Part shown: positions 32,770 through 44,199 of the stretch, in pieces
How the letters are laid out: each line of letters starts with the position of its first letter
Position numbering within the stretch: position 1 is the stretch's first letter
From: Notamacropus eugenii
Lineage: Eukaryota; Chordata; Mammalia; Diprotodontia; Macropodidae
Reading direction: 5' to 3'
NCBI RefSeq assembly: GCF_028372415.1
Contig: NC_092872.1
Span: 394,658,853 to 394,722,852 of the forward strand
Length of the DNA stretch: 64,000 nucleotides
The notes under the pieces: generated by a model
Database searches by the model: none
What the model was told of the DNA's origin: nothing
The model's input: only the letters and a program-made list of their open reading frames with translations
Program-made: the position numbers and the translations under genes

Positions 32770-32895
32770 AATAAATAAAGCATTTATTAAGTGCTTACTG
32801 TGTAGAAAACACTGATAGACCCAGTGATATTCAGAGAATATCTCCTGCTCTCAAGAAGCTCATTTTCCAATGAAGAGAATGCCAATAAGGGTTTA
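32770..32895 (+). repeat. 5' piece of the unnamed mammal-wide repeat
   Basis: 'aagcatttattaagtgcttac', 'atctcctgctctcaagaagc' match the start of the repeat at 13045-14150. Confidence 0.5.
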
Positions 32896-32899
32896 TTCC

Positions 32900-33934
32900 A
32901 GCTCTAAATCTATGGTCTTGTGGCAATAACCAGATATATTAGAAATTTAGTTGTGGAAAAAAACAGAAATAGGATGGTAGCTGGAATATTAAACAAATTC
33001 GGGCACATGTTTAGTTTGGTTTTTCTCCCAGCATAGTGGAAGTCTGGGCATGTTTGAAGGTACCTGTGGAGCAGGAAAAAATGAAATGCTTTCTTGTTTA
33101 GTGCTTTAAAAATTTTGTAAGAGATTAAACTTTAATACTGGTATATATAAGTTGACGCATGATGTATTAATAAAAATACTTTTATATTTGTGTCCCATCT
33201 CACTAACTTCTTATGAAAGAGAGTACATGATGGTTAAAGAATTACTTAGCATTTTCTGAAGTTTGTATGGGGTAGATGTTTTATCACTTTCAACAGAAGA
33301 ACCCTGCAGTATTTAAGCAGTCTTAGTTCATATGCTGTTAGCAAAGATTATTATGGATAATGCTATTCACACAGCACAAAGAGTACCACCCTAGAAGGTG
33401 TCCCCTTTAAAACATGGTGGGCATTAAATATTAAAACTAGTCATGTTCAACTAATTGTACTCCTTGAAACTCAGAGATATTAACAAAACTTTATAAAACA
33501 AATAAAATACAAAAAATTGCTCTTTGAACTTTATTGACAAAGGTGTTCTAGAAGATGATTTCTTTTTCAATATTACTATTTAGGGGTAACTTTAATTCTT
33601 CACAAGGAGCCATGGGTCTAGATTATTTTGTTTAATAGCAAAGGACTCTTTGAAAGGAATTGAGAAACATTACTGCATACATTACTACCATAACAACTTC
33701 TTGTGACAAGCAGTCATAACAAATCTATCCTACTACTGGTATTAAACTATGTCATTCCTCAGTGATATAATTATGCAAATTGTGAAATATAAAGAAAATA
33801 CTTATACTATCTCAATTACTAAGTTAATCTTCTTGTAGTGAGTGAGACTACGAATGAGTGTTTGTTAAGAAAATCCACTTCAGGTGCCTCAGGAGGATAA
33901 GTGATGGGCACTGTGCATACCTCATATTTGTTTA
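32900..33934. other. No gene seen
   Basis: AT-rich DNA without a recognised repeat or open frame. Confidence 0.45.
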
Positions 33935-34200
33935 TTTCAGATTTGTGATTTCATCAGTGTAGACAGCTCCCGGTGTAAAAATTTCTTCATCTATGAATGG
34001 TAGCAACTCTTTTTGTCTGGGGATTGTGAGATGACACATTTAATAAATTCCTACTATGTGTCTAGATAAAATCTGGGGATATAAAATACAAATGAATTGT
34101 CCATCGTATACATCCAGTATGTGCCAAAGGCAGAACTTGAACTCAGTTCTTTCAAATTATATGCTGATTGTCTATTTAATATACCACTGCATCTCATGCT
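33935..34200 (-). repeat. CORE-SINE variant, decayed
   Basis: 'gatttgtgatttcatcagtg', 'agctcccggtgtaaaaattt' and 'aaggcagaacttgaactcag' resemble, in reverse, the marsupial SINE subfamily whose plus-strand tail is seen at 34350-34440. Confidence 0.5.
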
Positions 34201-34254
34201 TACCTTTTTATCCAATATTTTTATCTCTCTAATTTAATCATATAAAAGGCAAGG

Positions 34255-34440
34255 CAAAGTAGATAGATATGGCTTCAGAGCCAGAAAAAAAATATATAGG
34301 TTCAATTTTTTCCTACTCAAGTCATTTACCTTCTTAGTGCTTTTTTTTGCAACTATCTTAGGACCTTAAGGTGTTAACCTGTGTTGGTAGAGAGGTCAAC
34401 CTCATCTTGAAGTTCCAGTGAAATCATAGGTACTGTCCAT
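34255..34440 (+). repeat. CORE-SINE variant
   Basis: A tRNA-like head with core 'ctcaagtcatttaccttctt' and a tail with 'aaggtgttaacctgtgttgg', 'gaggtcaacctcatcttgaag' and 'cagtgaaatcataggta'. Confidence 0.55.
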
Positions 34441-35107
34441 ATTTTTCCATAATTTAATCATCAAATCGTAAGTTCAGAAGAAATAGCAAGAGGTCACCAT
34501 ATAATTTCCTCCTGATTTAAGAAAGAAATGTTTTCAAAATATAGCAAACTGCATGGGTTTCAAGAAGTACATTCCACCATCTTCTCTTCTATTCCAGTGT
34601 CTAGTCCAAATGCCTCCTACTTTAATGGAAACCTATTTCCTGAAATGCTATCACAGCTACCATAAAATAGATTTCCTGAAATTTCCTGCCTCATTGACTA
34701 GATTGTACACTTAGAGGCTTCATCTCTCTGTTTGTATAAGACATTCCTGTGGAGAGATATTGCCAAGATGAAAATATAGTAAACATTGGAGGCTTATTTT
34801 TTCCCTGCTGAAACTCCAGAGGCAGCAATCTTATCTCTAAGACTCTAATGCAGGCAAATTAATCTGATTTACATGTCATCTAAATGAAGAGTGGATTCAG
34901 ATAGCTCTGAATCATACTTAAATTAGAGTTTGCATTTTAGGCTGTTGTCTAAATGAAGACAGTTCATTATATACAAAGTAACTTAAAATATGTCTTGTAT
35001 CTAACTTAAGAGCATCTAAATTTTAAAAATTGCTTTTTTAATTTTAATTTTAATTTTAAAAAAATGCTTTTTTAAACAAATGCTACAATGTTAATATAAT
35101 CAGAAAG
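34441..35107. other. No gene seen; candidate conserved DNA
   Basis: No repeat recognised. 34780-34990 is dense in homeodomain- and POU-like motifs (TTAATCTGATTTACAT, AAATTAGAGTTTGCATTTTA). See the findings. Confidence 0.4.
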
Positions 35108-35345
35108 ACAGCATGGTATAATGTACATAGAGAACTGGTCTAGAAGTTGGACAAACCTAAATTCAAGGCTGGACTCTGGTAAATATTGTTTATATGATCC
35201 AGTCAAAGTCACCTAACTTCTCAATGCCCCCAGACAATTCTATAAGGGTAAACACATACTGACCTGAATTGGTAGTGAGCTTCATCACTGTGAGCTATAG
35301 ATTTCCAAATTTGATTTCCACATATCCAGTTAAAAGAAATGAAAA
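35108..35345 (+). repeat. CORE-SINE variant
   Basis: 'agcatggtataatgtacatag', 'gaactggtctagaagttgg', 'cagtcaaagtcacctaacttc' and 'tgacctgaattggtagtgag' follow the same order as 34255-34440. Confidence 0.6.
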
Positions 35346-35459
35346 AATATTATTGTGTTTACTCAGTTGCCAAAGCTCTTCCTTTCCACTCCACAATGAT
35401 TCTGAATCCATCACACTTATGTACTTAGAAAGTTACAACTCTAGTTCAAACAGTCAGTC

Positions 35460-36460
35460 AATACACATTTATTCCATTCCTTCTATGTGTCCAGCTAGGC
35501 TCTATAGCTATAAGTACAAAGAATGAAACAATTGATTTTCTAAAGAATCTTACCTTCTGTTGGGAAAGAAAACATGTACATATATAAATATTGGGACTGA
35601 CCTTGTGATTTCATTATTAGAGAGACTGTCTGAATGAGAAAACAACCTCTGCCAAGACATATTAGAATCTTCACTGCAACTTAGAGACTTACAAAGTTGT
35701 CCAGAACACTGAGAGTTTAAGTGAATTGGTCAGAGCCACTCAACTAGTAGGTATCAGAGGCAGGCCAAGAACCCACATCTTCCTGGTTCTGAGGCTGATT
35801 CTCTAATAAAATTCTGCCTGTCACAAAGTTCATATGAGGTAGTTAATGAGACAGGAATCTAGCAAGTGGAGATTAGGAAAGAATACACATAGAATGTTGT
35901 GCTTAAATTTCTTCTTGAATGAAAAGAGGTATTCTATAAAGTGGAGATAAGAGAATGCATTCCAAGAGCAGCAAGGCAGCAAGTGGTCAATTCGAAAGCA
36001 CAGAAATAAAAGCTGTAGAAAGATAGTTTGGGACCAGATTGTAAAGTACTTCAAAAGTCAAACAGGGGAATTTGTATTTTCTTAAAGGCAGTAAGTAGCC
36101 ACTGAAGTTTATTGAGTGGAGGAACGAAATGATCTCCACTTAAAGAAATCACTTTGGCCACTGCATAGAGAATCATTGGGAGTAAGAAGGGATTTGAGGC
36201 AGAAAAGCCAACTAGGAAGTCATTACAACAGCCAAAATGAGAAACGATAAAGTCTGAGCAAAGATTGTCAGTTTAGAGAGAATGGGTTGGATTCCAGAGA
36301 TGTTGTGGAAGTAGAAATGGTAAGATTTATCAGTTGAGTGTATGTGTTTTAACAGAATGAGAGGTCAAAAATAGCATCAGGGCTATGAATATGGGAGACT
36401 AGAAGAGTGGTAGTGACTGGAGAAACAATGAAGTTTAGAAAGAAGAGATCTATAGTTTAA
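35460..36460 (+). repeat. Second copy of the unnamed mammal-wide repeat
   Basis: 'gtagccactgaagtttattgag', 'aaagaaatcactttggccac', 'attacaacagccaaaatgag' and 'gaggtcaaaaatagcatcagg' parallel the copy at 13045-14150. A MIR-like minus-strand SINE at 35685-35815 interrupts it. No coding capacity seen. Confidence 0.5.
35685..35815 (-). repeat. MIR-like SINE fragment
   Basis: 'gtgaattggtcagagccact', 'agtaggtatcagaggcaggc' and 'cccacatcttcctggttctg' in minus-strand SINE order. Confidence 0.65.
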
Positions 36461-37555
36461 GTCCTTATCACCTTTTCTAGATTATTGCAATAGTCTGCTA
36501 AATAGTATTGATGTGGCTGACTTCTGCTCAGCAATAATGAGAGCCTTGTCTAAATCTAAATCTGCCCAGTAACAGGGGGTTCTATCTGTTGGCAAGATAA
36601 CCTTGTTATTTTCTGTATACATGATTAACCCCTGTGGTTTGTTCCCATATCCTTAAATGTTGCAAGTTCCCTGCTTTGTGATCCCATCCCTGGACTGTTT
36701 TATAAACTATCCCACACACTTGAGTCTCCTTTCCTGACTCTCCTTACACACCTGCTTTCTCTTTCTTGACATCCTTCCCTGTGGTTATCTTTCCAAGTAG
36801 GAGAATACTTCCCATCCCTAGATGAGTGCCTAAAACTTAGGTATAAAAATAAATCCCTGTCTTGTTTCATGTTGCTAGTGCTCCTAAGGACTAGTCTGCT
36901 ACTTTTGTGGCAATAAAGCTCTCTAGTCTAGAAGAACCTCTGTCCACTGAATTCTTTCCAGAAAATCCGGCTCCAAATATCACCTACCTCTTCAGTATCA
37001 CTTCTGCTTTGCAATCCATGTTCTACACAAGAGACAAAATGATTTTCCTAAAACTCAAGCCTGAGTATATCACTTCTTTATTCATAGATTCAAAGTTCCC
37101 TATTGTTTCCAAGATGAGATATAAGCTTCTCTGTTTAAGCTTTCAAAGTTAAACTTGGTCTCAACCTATCTTTCCAGTTTTGTTTTGTGTTACTTCCCTT
37201 CCCATAACCTGTGGTCCAGAAAATAACTATTGGTGTTCTTCATGATCTATCCTCTCCTGCCTATGACTTTTCCTGACTGTCCCACATAACTGTAATCCAC
37301 TTTCACCTGTTCTGCACTTTTACAATCCCTTGTTTCTTTCAAAACTTTCCTCATGTTGCACCTAGTCTTGCTTCCAGTTTTCTGTTATTTAATCTTATAT
37401 GCTTACGTATGTATATATATATATATGTATGTATGTATATGTGTGTGTGTGTGTGTGTCATTTCCCTTGATTAAATGTAAGGCCAGTAGGCCAGTGCCTG
37501 ACACTGTATGTACATAATACAAGCTTACAGATTGATCAATAAATGAAAATAGCTT
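36461..37555 (+). mobile_element. L2 LINE interrupted by an LTR
   Basis: L2 text 'ctagattattgcaatagtctgc' stops at 36508 and resumes after 36976 with 'cagtatcacttctgctttgc', 'aaaatgattttcctaaaactc', 'gcttctctgtttaagctttc' and the L2 terminus ('ccagtgcctgacactgtatg') to about 37550. A short AT/GT microsatellite lies at 37408-37458. Confidence 0.75.
36509..36975 (+). mobile_element. Solo LTR inside L2
   Basis: 467 bp beginning TGATGTGG and ending GGCTCCA, flanked by AGTAT (36504-36508) and AATAT (36976-36980), a 4/5 match expected of a decayed 5-bp target-site duplication. It contains TATAAAAA at about 36842 and AATAAA at 36912-36917, 70 bp downstream, in the correct LTR order. It splits an L2 cleanly. 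I do not recognise the family. A 5-bp duplication is compatible with ERVL-like (class III) elements. Confidence 0.7.
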
Positions 37556-37594
37556 ATTCTCCTAGGTTGTTCCAAGTTTACAAAATGCTTTTCA

Positions 37595-37745
37595 TACAAC
37601 TTTTCAATAAAATAGGTAAGTACAATTTATCCTCATTTTTCAGATATAGATACTAAGACTAAATTCTCTAATTAAATGATTTGCCTTTAACAACGCTAAT
37701 AAGTGGTGATGTCAGGATGCAACCACAGATCGTTATACTTAAAAA
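37595..37745 (-). repeat. MIR-like SINE fragment
   Basis: 'ctcatttttcagatatagatac', 'atgatttgcctttaacaacgc' and 'gatgtcaggatgcaaccac' give a decayed minus-strand core. Confidence 0.5.
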
Positions 37746-37931
37746 TGAAATATGCTCCTTCCTATACAAGAAAGTAATGGGAATGATGGGCAACTTTTTT
37801 ATGAAATTAGATGTCTTCCTTGTTATCAACAGCTAAAAAATGAGCCTAAAACATCCTTAAAGAATTCAGGGAGGCTGAATGAAAAATACATATGTTTGTA
37901 TATTGTCCCCTTCTTTATTTAAGTTCTGTGA

Positions 37932-38276
37932 GGCAGCTAGGTGGTGCAGTGTATAGAGCACCAGTGCAGGAGACAGGAGGACCTGAGTTCAAATCTCACC
38001 TCAGACACTTGACACTCACTAGCTGTGTGACCTTGGGCAAGTCACTTGACCTCAAATGCCTCATCCTGGGTCATCTCTAGTCATCCTGATGAATATCTGG
38101 TCACTGGATTCAGAAGGATTCCTCTGGAGGAGAAGTGAGGCTGGTGACCTGCACAGCCCTCCCATGCTCAAAAAAACAAGGTCAAGTGCAAGTCATGTCA
38201 TCATTTTTCTGATGCCATGGTGTTCTTTGGCAATGAAGGACGAACACACACACACACACATGCACACACACACACC
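37932..38276 (+). repeat. tRNA-SINE with RTE-like 3' tail, intact ends
   Basis: The tRNA-like head GGCAGCTAGGTGGTGCAGTG with B-box-like CTGAGTTCAAATCTCACC and core TGTGACCTTGGGCAAGTCAC is followed by a distinct body ('ggaggagaagtgaggctgg') and a tail ATGCCATGGTGTTCTTTGGC then AATGAAGGACGAACACACAC ending in CA repeats. Flanks TATTTAAGTTCTGTGA (37916-37931) and TATTTAAGTTTTGTGA (38277-38292) are a 15/16 target-site duplication. The tail resembles the RTE 3' end at 62905-62950, so RTE machinery probably mobilised it. Confidence 0.9.
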
Positions 38277-38292
38277 TATTTAAGTTTTGTGA

Positions 38293-39069
38293 AAATTTGT
38301 GGGGGATTGCGAGTGTATTTGCTGAAGATAAGTTATGGTGTTCATATTTTCTTTTCAATATTATATAATATTATCACATAATAAAGTAGTGAGACTATTC
38401 CAAAACTATTTCAGATAAACTTTGGTCATTTTTAATGTGACAAAAGGAATTTAATAAATGAATCTGAACTTCAATGTAATTTCATTTATCTGAAGAATGC
38501 TCAACACTCAGTCCCCAGAGTTTTCAAATTTGAAATTCTTACACATCTGATAGATTTCTCACTTTCCAACACACTCTAAACTTGAAAATTTTAATTATAA
38601 TGGATCAAAGAGGGAAAAAAGTACAGTGGCAATTGAATAATATTTCATCTTTGCAATATGGGTAAATCCAACTCACCTGTTAAAAGTAGGATTATTACTC
38701 TTAAGTAGTTTCTCTTTCTTCTTTTGGTAAATACTGAAATAATGAGCATCCGAAAATGTCAAGATATCAACAGCTATGAACATGTTTCCATGAGGGTAAA
38801 ATTTAAAAAAAAACAAACAAAACAACAAACAAACAAAAAATGTGCTTTTTATTGTTGCTCTTGGAGATGCATGCCTTGTAGAATCAGTAATAATAGAAAT
38901 ACATATGAGTTTTCAAAATGAGATGCACTTAAGAACTGAATATCAATCCTCAGCACACTATATAAAGTCAGTTAGTATTAGATGAAAGCATTTTCTCGTT
39001 TGCCTTCCTCATAAAAAATTATTCTAAGGCATGTGGGGGCTACCAAGATGAATAAGACTCAAACAATGT
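38293..39069. other. No gene seen
   Basis: AT-rich, with an AAAC-rich stretch at 38805-38840. No repeat family recognised. Confidence 0.45.
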
Positions 39070-39260
39070 GGTAGAGTAAAAAGAGTGCCCAATTTGGAAT
39101 CTAATGTTCAAGTACCAGTATGGCCACTTAGTACTTGCACAGTTTTGGGCAAGCCACTAAATCTCTCTGTACCCTAGTGTTCTGGTCTATTAAAAAGAGG
39201 CAGTTGATCTCCATGACCTCTAATGTCCTTTTCCAGCTCTGTATCTATAATACTGCCTTC
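39070..39260 (+). repeat. MIR-like SINE
   Basis: 'gtagagtaaaaagagtgccc', 'cagttttgggcaagccactaa', 'atctctctgtaccctagtg' and 'gatctccatgacctctaatg' in MIR order. Confidence 0.7.
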
Positions 39261-40494
39261 TATTCCCTGTATCAGGAAGCCAAATGTGCAACGTAGGTAC
39301 TGATTTATACTGTTTTTATGCCTTAATTTATTAAAACTTGATTATTACATTTATTTGTTCAACAAATATATCTTAAGCATTTAGCATATGCAAGAACTAT
39401 GCTAGAAAAATTGCTGGGATGAAGTGCTTTATGAAATCATCTAGTAGTATGTTTTAAATTAACCCTTTAAAAATATTTCTAATTTTAGTTATGAACTACT
39501 TAAAAAACATAGGTAAGACCATTTACTGTATAATAAGGCTACAGATAGGGAAGTAATTCATTTTTGTTTAAGCTCCCCAAATAAATCTCCACTTCATATG
39601 GTCTTTAATTCATAAGAGTATGACTCATTATCCTTCTTTTTCTCTAAATACCTAAAAAATAAACATTTTCCCGCATGACTAGAAGGAAACAAATACTATT
39701 CCTGATTTTTCTTATTGACCAATTTTGGAGCCTGCAAAAGGACTTTTTTTTCCATCCAAAGCAGGTATCAATTATAAAACCTTTTGAGGTATGTCATTCA
39801 CTGCTAAAATTAGAAAGATTGATTTTTCCCTCAACCAGATATCAAGACTTGAACTCAAATCTCCATATCCAACATGAGAATATTAAGCTACTGTACCAGT
39901 GGACCCTATGTTTGGTTTGGGACACTCAGAATGACATGCAATTTTGAAATTTTCTGCATATTCAGCATTTGAAAATCAGTCATCCTGGAAAACTACACAT
40001 TTAGTCTTCATCAGTCCAATGATGTTTAGATAATGAAGTTTCTCAGAGACTTTACACATTTTAAATGATGTTAAGGAAAAGGCATAGAACTCATAAAGGC
40101 ATAGCACTATGATATTGTAAAGGCAGAAAATTTCTCCATTCTGAAAATTGTTTTTTTTTTAAAGGAGTAAAAAGTACAGTAAGGCAAGTCAATCATTGTA
40201 AAAGGGAGAGTCTAGAAGACAAAGTAAAAAGAAATGGAGAAGATCCATATTTATATGTTCTTGAAATTTTCTTGTCCACTTTTTGTTTATTGAGAGTGAA
40301 TGTTCTTAGTCAAAAGGGCCATTTTTACTTGTAGCACAGCATCATTGGCTGCTCATGAATAAAGAAAAGTAAATGCCAAAAAGATTAAAATGGATCACAC
40401 TACTGACACTGGAAGAGAGTCAATCATGTCTGAAAGAACATTTTTGAGTTAGTCTCATTTCCTGTTTTCTTTGTACATGTGTTTCTGTTCCTAT

Positions 40495-40496
<2 letters not shown>
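39261..40496. other. No gene seen
   Basis: Low-repeat AT-rich DNA. The 90-codon frame at 39675-39947 has no recognisable features. Confidence 0.45.

Positions 40497-40560
<64 letters not shown>
40497..40560. repeat. (CT)32 microsatellite
   Basis: 64 bp of uninterrupted TC dinucleotides. Confidence 0.97.
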
Positions 40561-40564
<4 letters not shown>

Positions 40565-41760
40565 CTACCCCTCCTGCCTTCAATCCTCTGAGCCACTAGA
40601 TTAAAAATCATCAATTGCTACAATTTTAGTCAGTCATGTCTCCACATAACTTGAAAGCAAATATTCTTTGGATGTTCTCTGTGATTGCCTATCCAACATA
40701 TTTCCACTATGGCTTGACAAGCAAGTAATTGAGTATTATTTCTCCTTTGACTTCATTATAGCCAATAAAAATAAACACTTCATCCTACATAGTTGAAATA
40801 GAATCAATGGCAGGTTTCATTATATAAAAGCAAAACAAAACAAAAATTTCTCCATTAACTATGTTAGATGTACTATATATTTACACACATATATATATAT
40901 ACATATATACGTGTACTATGATAGTGAATATTCTGAAGGTAAATCATTGATACAGTATAGCAAGTTACAGAAAGATGTAAAGGGATTCATAATTATATAA
41001 CTTTAATGATCCATTGATAAAAATATTTATGTTAGGGATAATACAAGGATCATAAAATCATGGAATCTCAAAATTTGAAGGAAACTTAGAGAGCATTCAG
41101 ATGTACCTGTGGCTATAGAAGATTTCATCTATAACAATCCAAAGACTGGACTAGCAAACATCTCTCAAGGTTTAAATCATGAATGACAATAACACTTCCA
41201 GTATCACTTTATATTTACCTCTATTAAAGTGTTATTAGGGTTGTTAGAGTTGTCCTATCAAGATCTTTTTCAGATCCGATGCTAATATACAACATATTAA
41301 CTATTATTCCAAACTCTGTGTAATATTCTGATTTGATACAAATACTATCCATGCCTTCATATAAAAACTGCACAGAACTATTAAACACACATACAGAACA
41401 CATAGCACATGTAGCATGTATGAGTAGAGATAACTTCCTCAGGAACACTATAAGAAATTTTTGTCCTAGTTGACATTAACCTATGGATGACTACTATTTA
41501 CATTCAGTCATTTAACTGGTTCCAAATCCTCCTAAGTATTTTGACTATATTTCTCCCTTTCTGTTAACATGAGTAGAAAGAGATATTGGGCAAATGTTTT
41601 AATACACTCTTTGTAAAGTATCTTTCCTCTCATTTACCAATTAAACTGTAAAAAAGAAGAGAGAATGAGATTAGTTTGGCACTGATGAAGTGGTTTGACA
41701 CTGGTTCTCAAAAATCACTGTTTCATCTTCTATATGCCCACACATCAGTCTTTTAAGAAT
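40561..41760. other. No gene seen
   Basis: A CR1/L3-type terminal fragment ('catggaatctcaaaatttgaagg') may occupy 41045-41150. The rest is unclassified. Confidence 0.4.
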
Positions 41761-42342
41761 AAATTTAAGTGGGGCAGAGCCAAGATGTCAGAGTAAAAGC
41801 AGTAACTTGCTACAACTCTCCCCCCAAACCCAGCCAAAACCTGTAAAAAAATAACTAAACAAATTCTGGAGCTGCAGAACCCACAGAATGACGGAGTAAA
41901 GCAAATCTCCAGACTAAAACAACCTGGCAGGTCCACTATCACCCAGGCTGAGAACAGAACAGAGTCCAATGTGGGCCACCCTGGCAGAGATGGAACCTGA
42001 GCAGGCCTCATGGGACCGAATCTCTGGCACCTGTGGTGGTTTCCAGACTTCATAACCCCAAAATACTGAGCACAAATTGGAAGTTCAGTGGAAAAAACCT
42101 GTCAGACCTGTGTGAGAGAGTAGTGGTCTGGCCCCAGCCCCAGGGCAGTGGTGAAAGTGGAGGAGCTTGCAGCCACCATAGCAGCAGTAGCAGCAGCAAG
42201 GGCATATGTAGTGGCTATATCAGCAGGTCTAGTCCCACAGACTGTGGGGGGATCCCATAGTTGATAGTACACTCCCTAGCCACACTGAAAACAGAGAACT
42301 ACCTTGACAAAGAGCTCAACAGTCAAGAAAATAGCTGGGGAA

Positions 42343-43260
42343 ATGAGCAAAAATCAGAAAAAGAATCAAACTATAGAATCTTACTTTGATGACAAGGAAG
42401 ACAAAAATATACAAACAGAAGACAACAAAGTCAAAACTCCTCCATCCAAAGCCTCCAAGAGAAATATGAATTGATCTCAGGCCATGGAAGAGCTGAAAAG
42501 GATTTTGAAAATAAAGTAAGAGAAGTAGGGTAAAAATGGGGAAGAGAAATGAGAGTGATGCAAGAAAATCATAAAAAGCAAGTCACCTACTTGTGAAAGG
42601 GAATACAAAAAATACTGAAGAAAATAACAAGTTACAGAAAGATGTAAAGGCACTCCTTAAAAATATACTAACCCAAATGGCAAAAAAAATCTACAAAGCC
42701 AATGAAGAGAAGAATGCCTTAAAAAGCAGAATTGGCCAGATGAAAAAGGAGGCCTAAAAGCTCACTGAAGAAAATAATTCCTTAAAGATTGGTAAGGAGT
42801 AGATGGAAGCTAATGATTTTATGAAAAATCAAGAAATTACAAAAAAAAAAAAAGGAATGTAAAAAATAGCAGACAATGTTAAATACCTCATTGGAAAAAC
42901 AAGTGACCAGGGCAATGGATCCAGAAGAGACAATTTAAAAATTATTGGGCTACCTGAAAGCCAGGATCAAAAAAAAAGAGCCTAGACATCATCTTTCAAG
43001 AAATTATGAAGGAAAACTGCCCTGATATTCTAGAATCAGAGAGTAAAATAGATATTGAAAGAATCCAGCAATCACCTCCTGAAAGAGATTCTCAAAAGGA
43101 AAATTCCTAGGAATATTGTAGACAAATTTCAGAGCTCCCAGATCAAGGAGAAAATATTGCAAGCAACCAGAAAGAAACAATTCCGGTATTGTGGAAACAT
43201 AATCAGGATAACACAAGATCTTGCAACTTGCTTATTAAGGGATCAAAGGGTTTGAAATAT
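42343..43260 (+). pseudogene. L1-type ORF1 remnant (copy B)
   Basis: The likely start is the ATG at 42343 (MSKNQKKNQT). N-terminal text gives KNQTIESYFDDKEDKNIQTE then KVKTPPSKASK, parallel to copy A (KTIDNYF, DEEDQNIQ, KVKD). A Lys/Glu-rich coiled-coil region follows in broken frames to about 42900. The RNA-binding core is hinted at by 'IIGLPES' text near 42940. The C-terminal domain is recognisable as SSQIKEKILQATRKKQFRYC then GNIIRITQDLA (within 43055-43255), matching the L1 ORF1 C-terminal pattern of KxLxAxRxK followed by IRLTxDLS. Stops and frameshifts make it non-functional. Confidence 0.75.
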
Positions 43261-43447
43261 GATATTCAAGAGGTCAAAGGAAATAAGATTAAAACCAAGA
43301 ATCACCTACCCAACAAAACTTAGTATAATACTTCAGGAGAAAAATTGGTCATTCAATGAAATAGAGGACTTTCAAGTATTCTTGATGAATAGACCAGAGC
43401 TGAATAGAAAACTTGACTTTCAAACACAAGAATCAAGAGAAGCATGA
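43259..43447 (+). other. Short open stretch downstream of copy B ORF1
   Basis: A 62-codon frame (MIFKRSKEIRLKPRITYPTK..) follows directly after the ORF1 C-terminal domain in the same frame direction, ending ELNRKLDFQTQESREA. Its even codon spacing suggests it may have been coding in the family ancestor, but I recognise no domain. It may instead be ordinary 3' UTR. Confidence 0.35.
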
Positions 43448-43568
43448 ATAGGTAAACAGGAAAGAGAAATCATAAGGCACTTACCAAAGTTGAGCTGTTT
43501 ACATACCTCTATGGAAAGATAATATTTGTAACTCTTGAGTCATTTTTCAGTATTTGGGTAGTTGGAGG

Positions 43569-43570
<2 letters not shown>

Positions 43571-43645
<75 letters not shown>
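43571..43645. repeat. (AT)n plus short (AC)n
   Basis: About 67 bp of AT followed by ACACACA, inside copy B between the ORF1 region and the 3' UTR. Confidence 0.95.
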
Positions 43646-44199
43646 GACCAGGTCAAAAAGAGAGAATAGAATAAATGGGGAGAAGGATAGAATGGAGGGA
43701 AATATAATTAGTCTTTCACAACATGATTTTTATGAAAGTGTTTTGCAGGAATACCTTATATCAAATTTCTTAGCTTCTCAGTGGAGGTGGGTGGGGAGGG
43801 AGGAAGGGAAAGAAGTTGAAATTCAAGGTTGTAAAAATGAATGTTAAAATTTGTTTTTACATGCAACTGGGAAATAAGACACACAAGCAATAGGGTATAG
43901 AGATCTATCTTGCTCTACAAGAAAATAGAGGGGAAGGGGATAAGAGAATGGAGGGCAGATTGGGGATAGGGGTAATCAGAATGCATACTGTCTTGGGGTA
44001 GTCAGAAAGGAGAGATGGGGAGAAAATTTGGAACTCAAAATCTTATGGAAGTGAATGTTGAAAACTAGAAATAAATCAATTAATGAAAAATTAAGTTTTT
44101 TAATTTTTAGATTTTAATTTTAATTTTAGAACTTTTTGACCCAAATCTAAGTTTACCTTATAAGCCTATGGCTTCAAAATTCTACTGTTCCTAATTTAT

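Larger units (their letters stand above)
41771..44085 (+). mobile_element. Full-length ORF1-only L1 derivative (HAL1-like), copy B
   Basis: A 2.3-kb plus-strand element. The 5' end GGGGCAGAGCCAAGATGTCA is the marsupial L1 start. A 5' leader runs to about 42340, ORF1 remnants to about 43250, a weakly conserved open stretch to 43447, an AT run, and a G/A-rich 3' UTR ending AAATCTTATGGAAGTGAATG plus an AATAAATCAATTAAT tail. No ORF2. Flanks AAATTTAAGT (41761-41770) and AAAATTAAGT (44087-44096) are a 9/10 target-site duplication, so the element is complete. Leader, ORF1 N-terminus and 3' UTR align with copy A on the minus strand at 3643-6102, showing a family rather than a chance deletion. Confidence 0.8.

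Noticed and set aside
41745-42053. 102-codon minus-strand frame
   Set aside because: Antisense to the 5' leader of ORF1-only element B.
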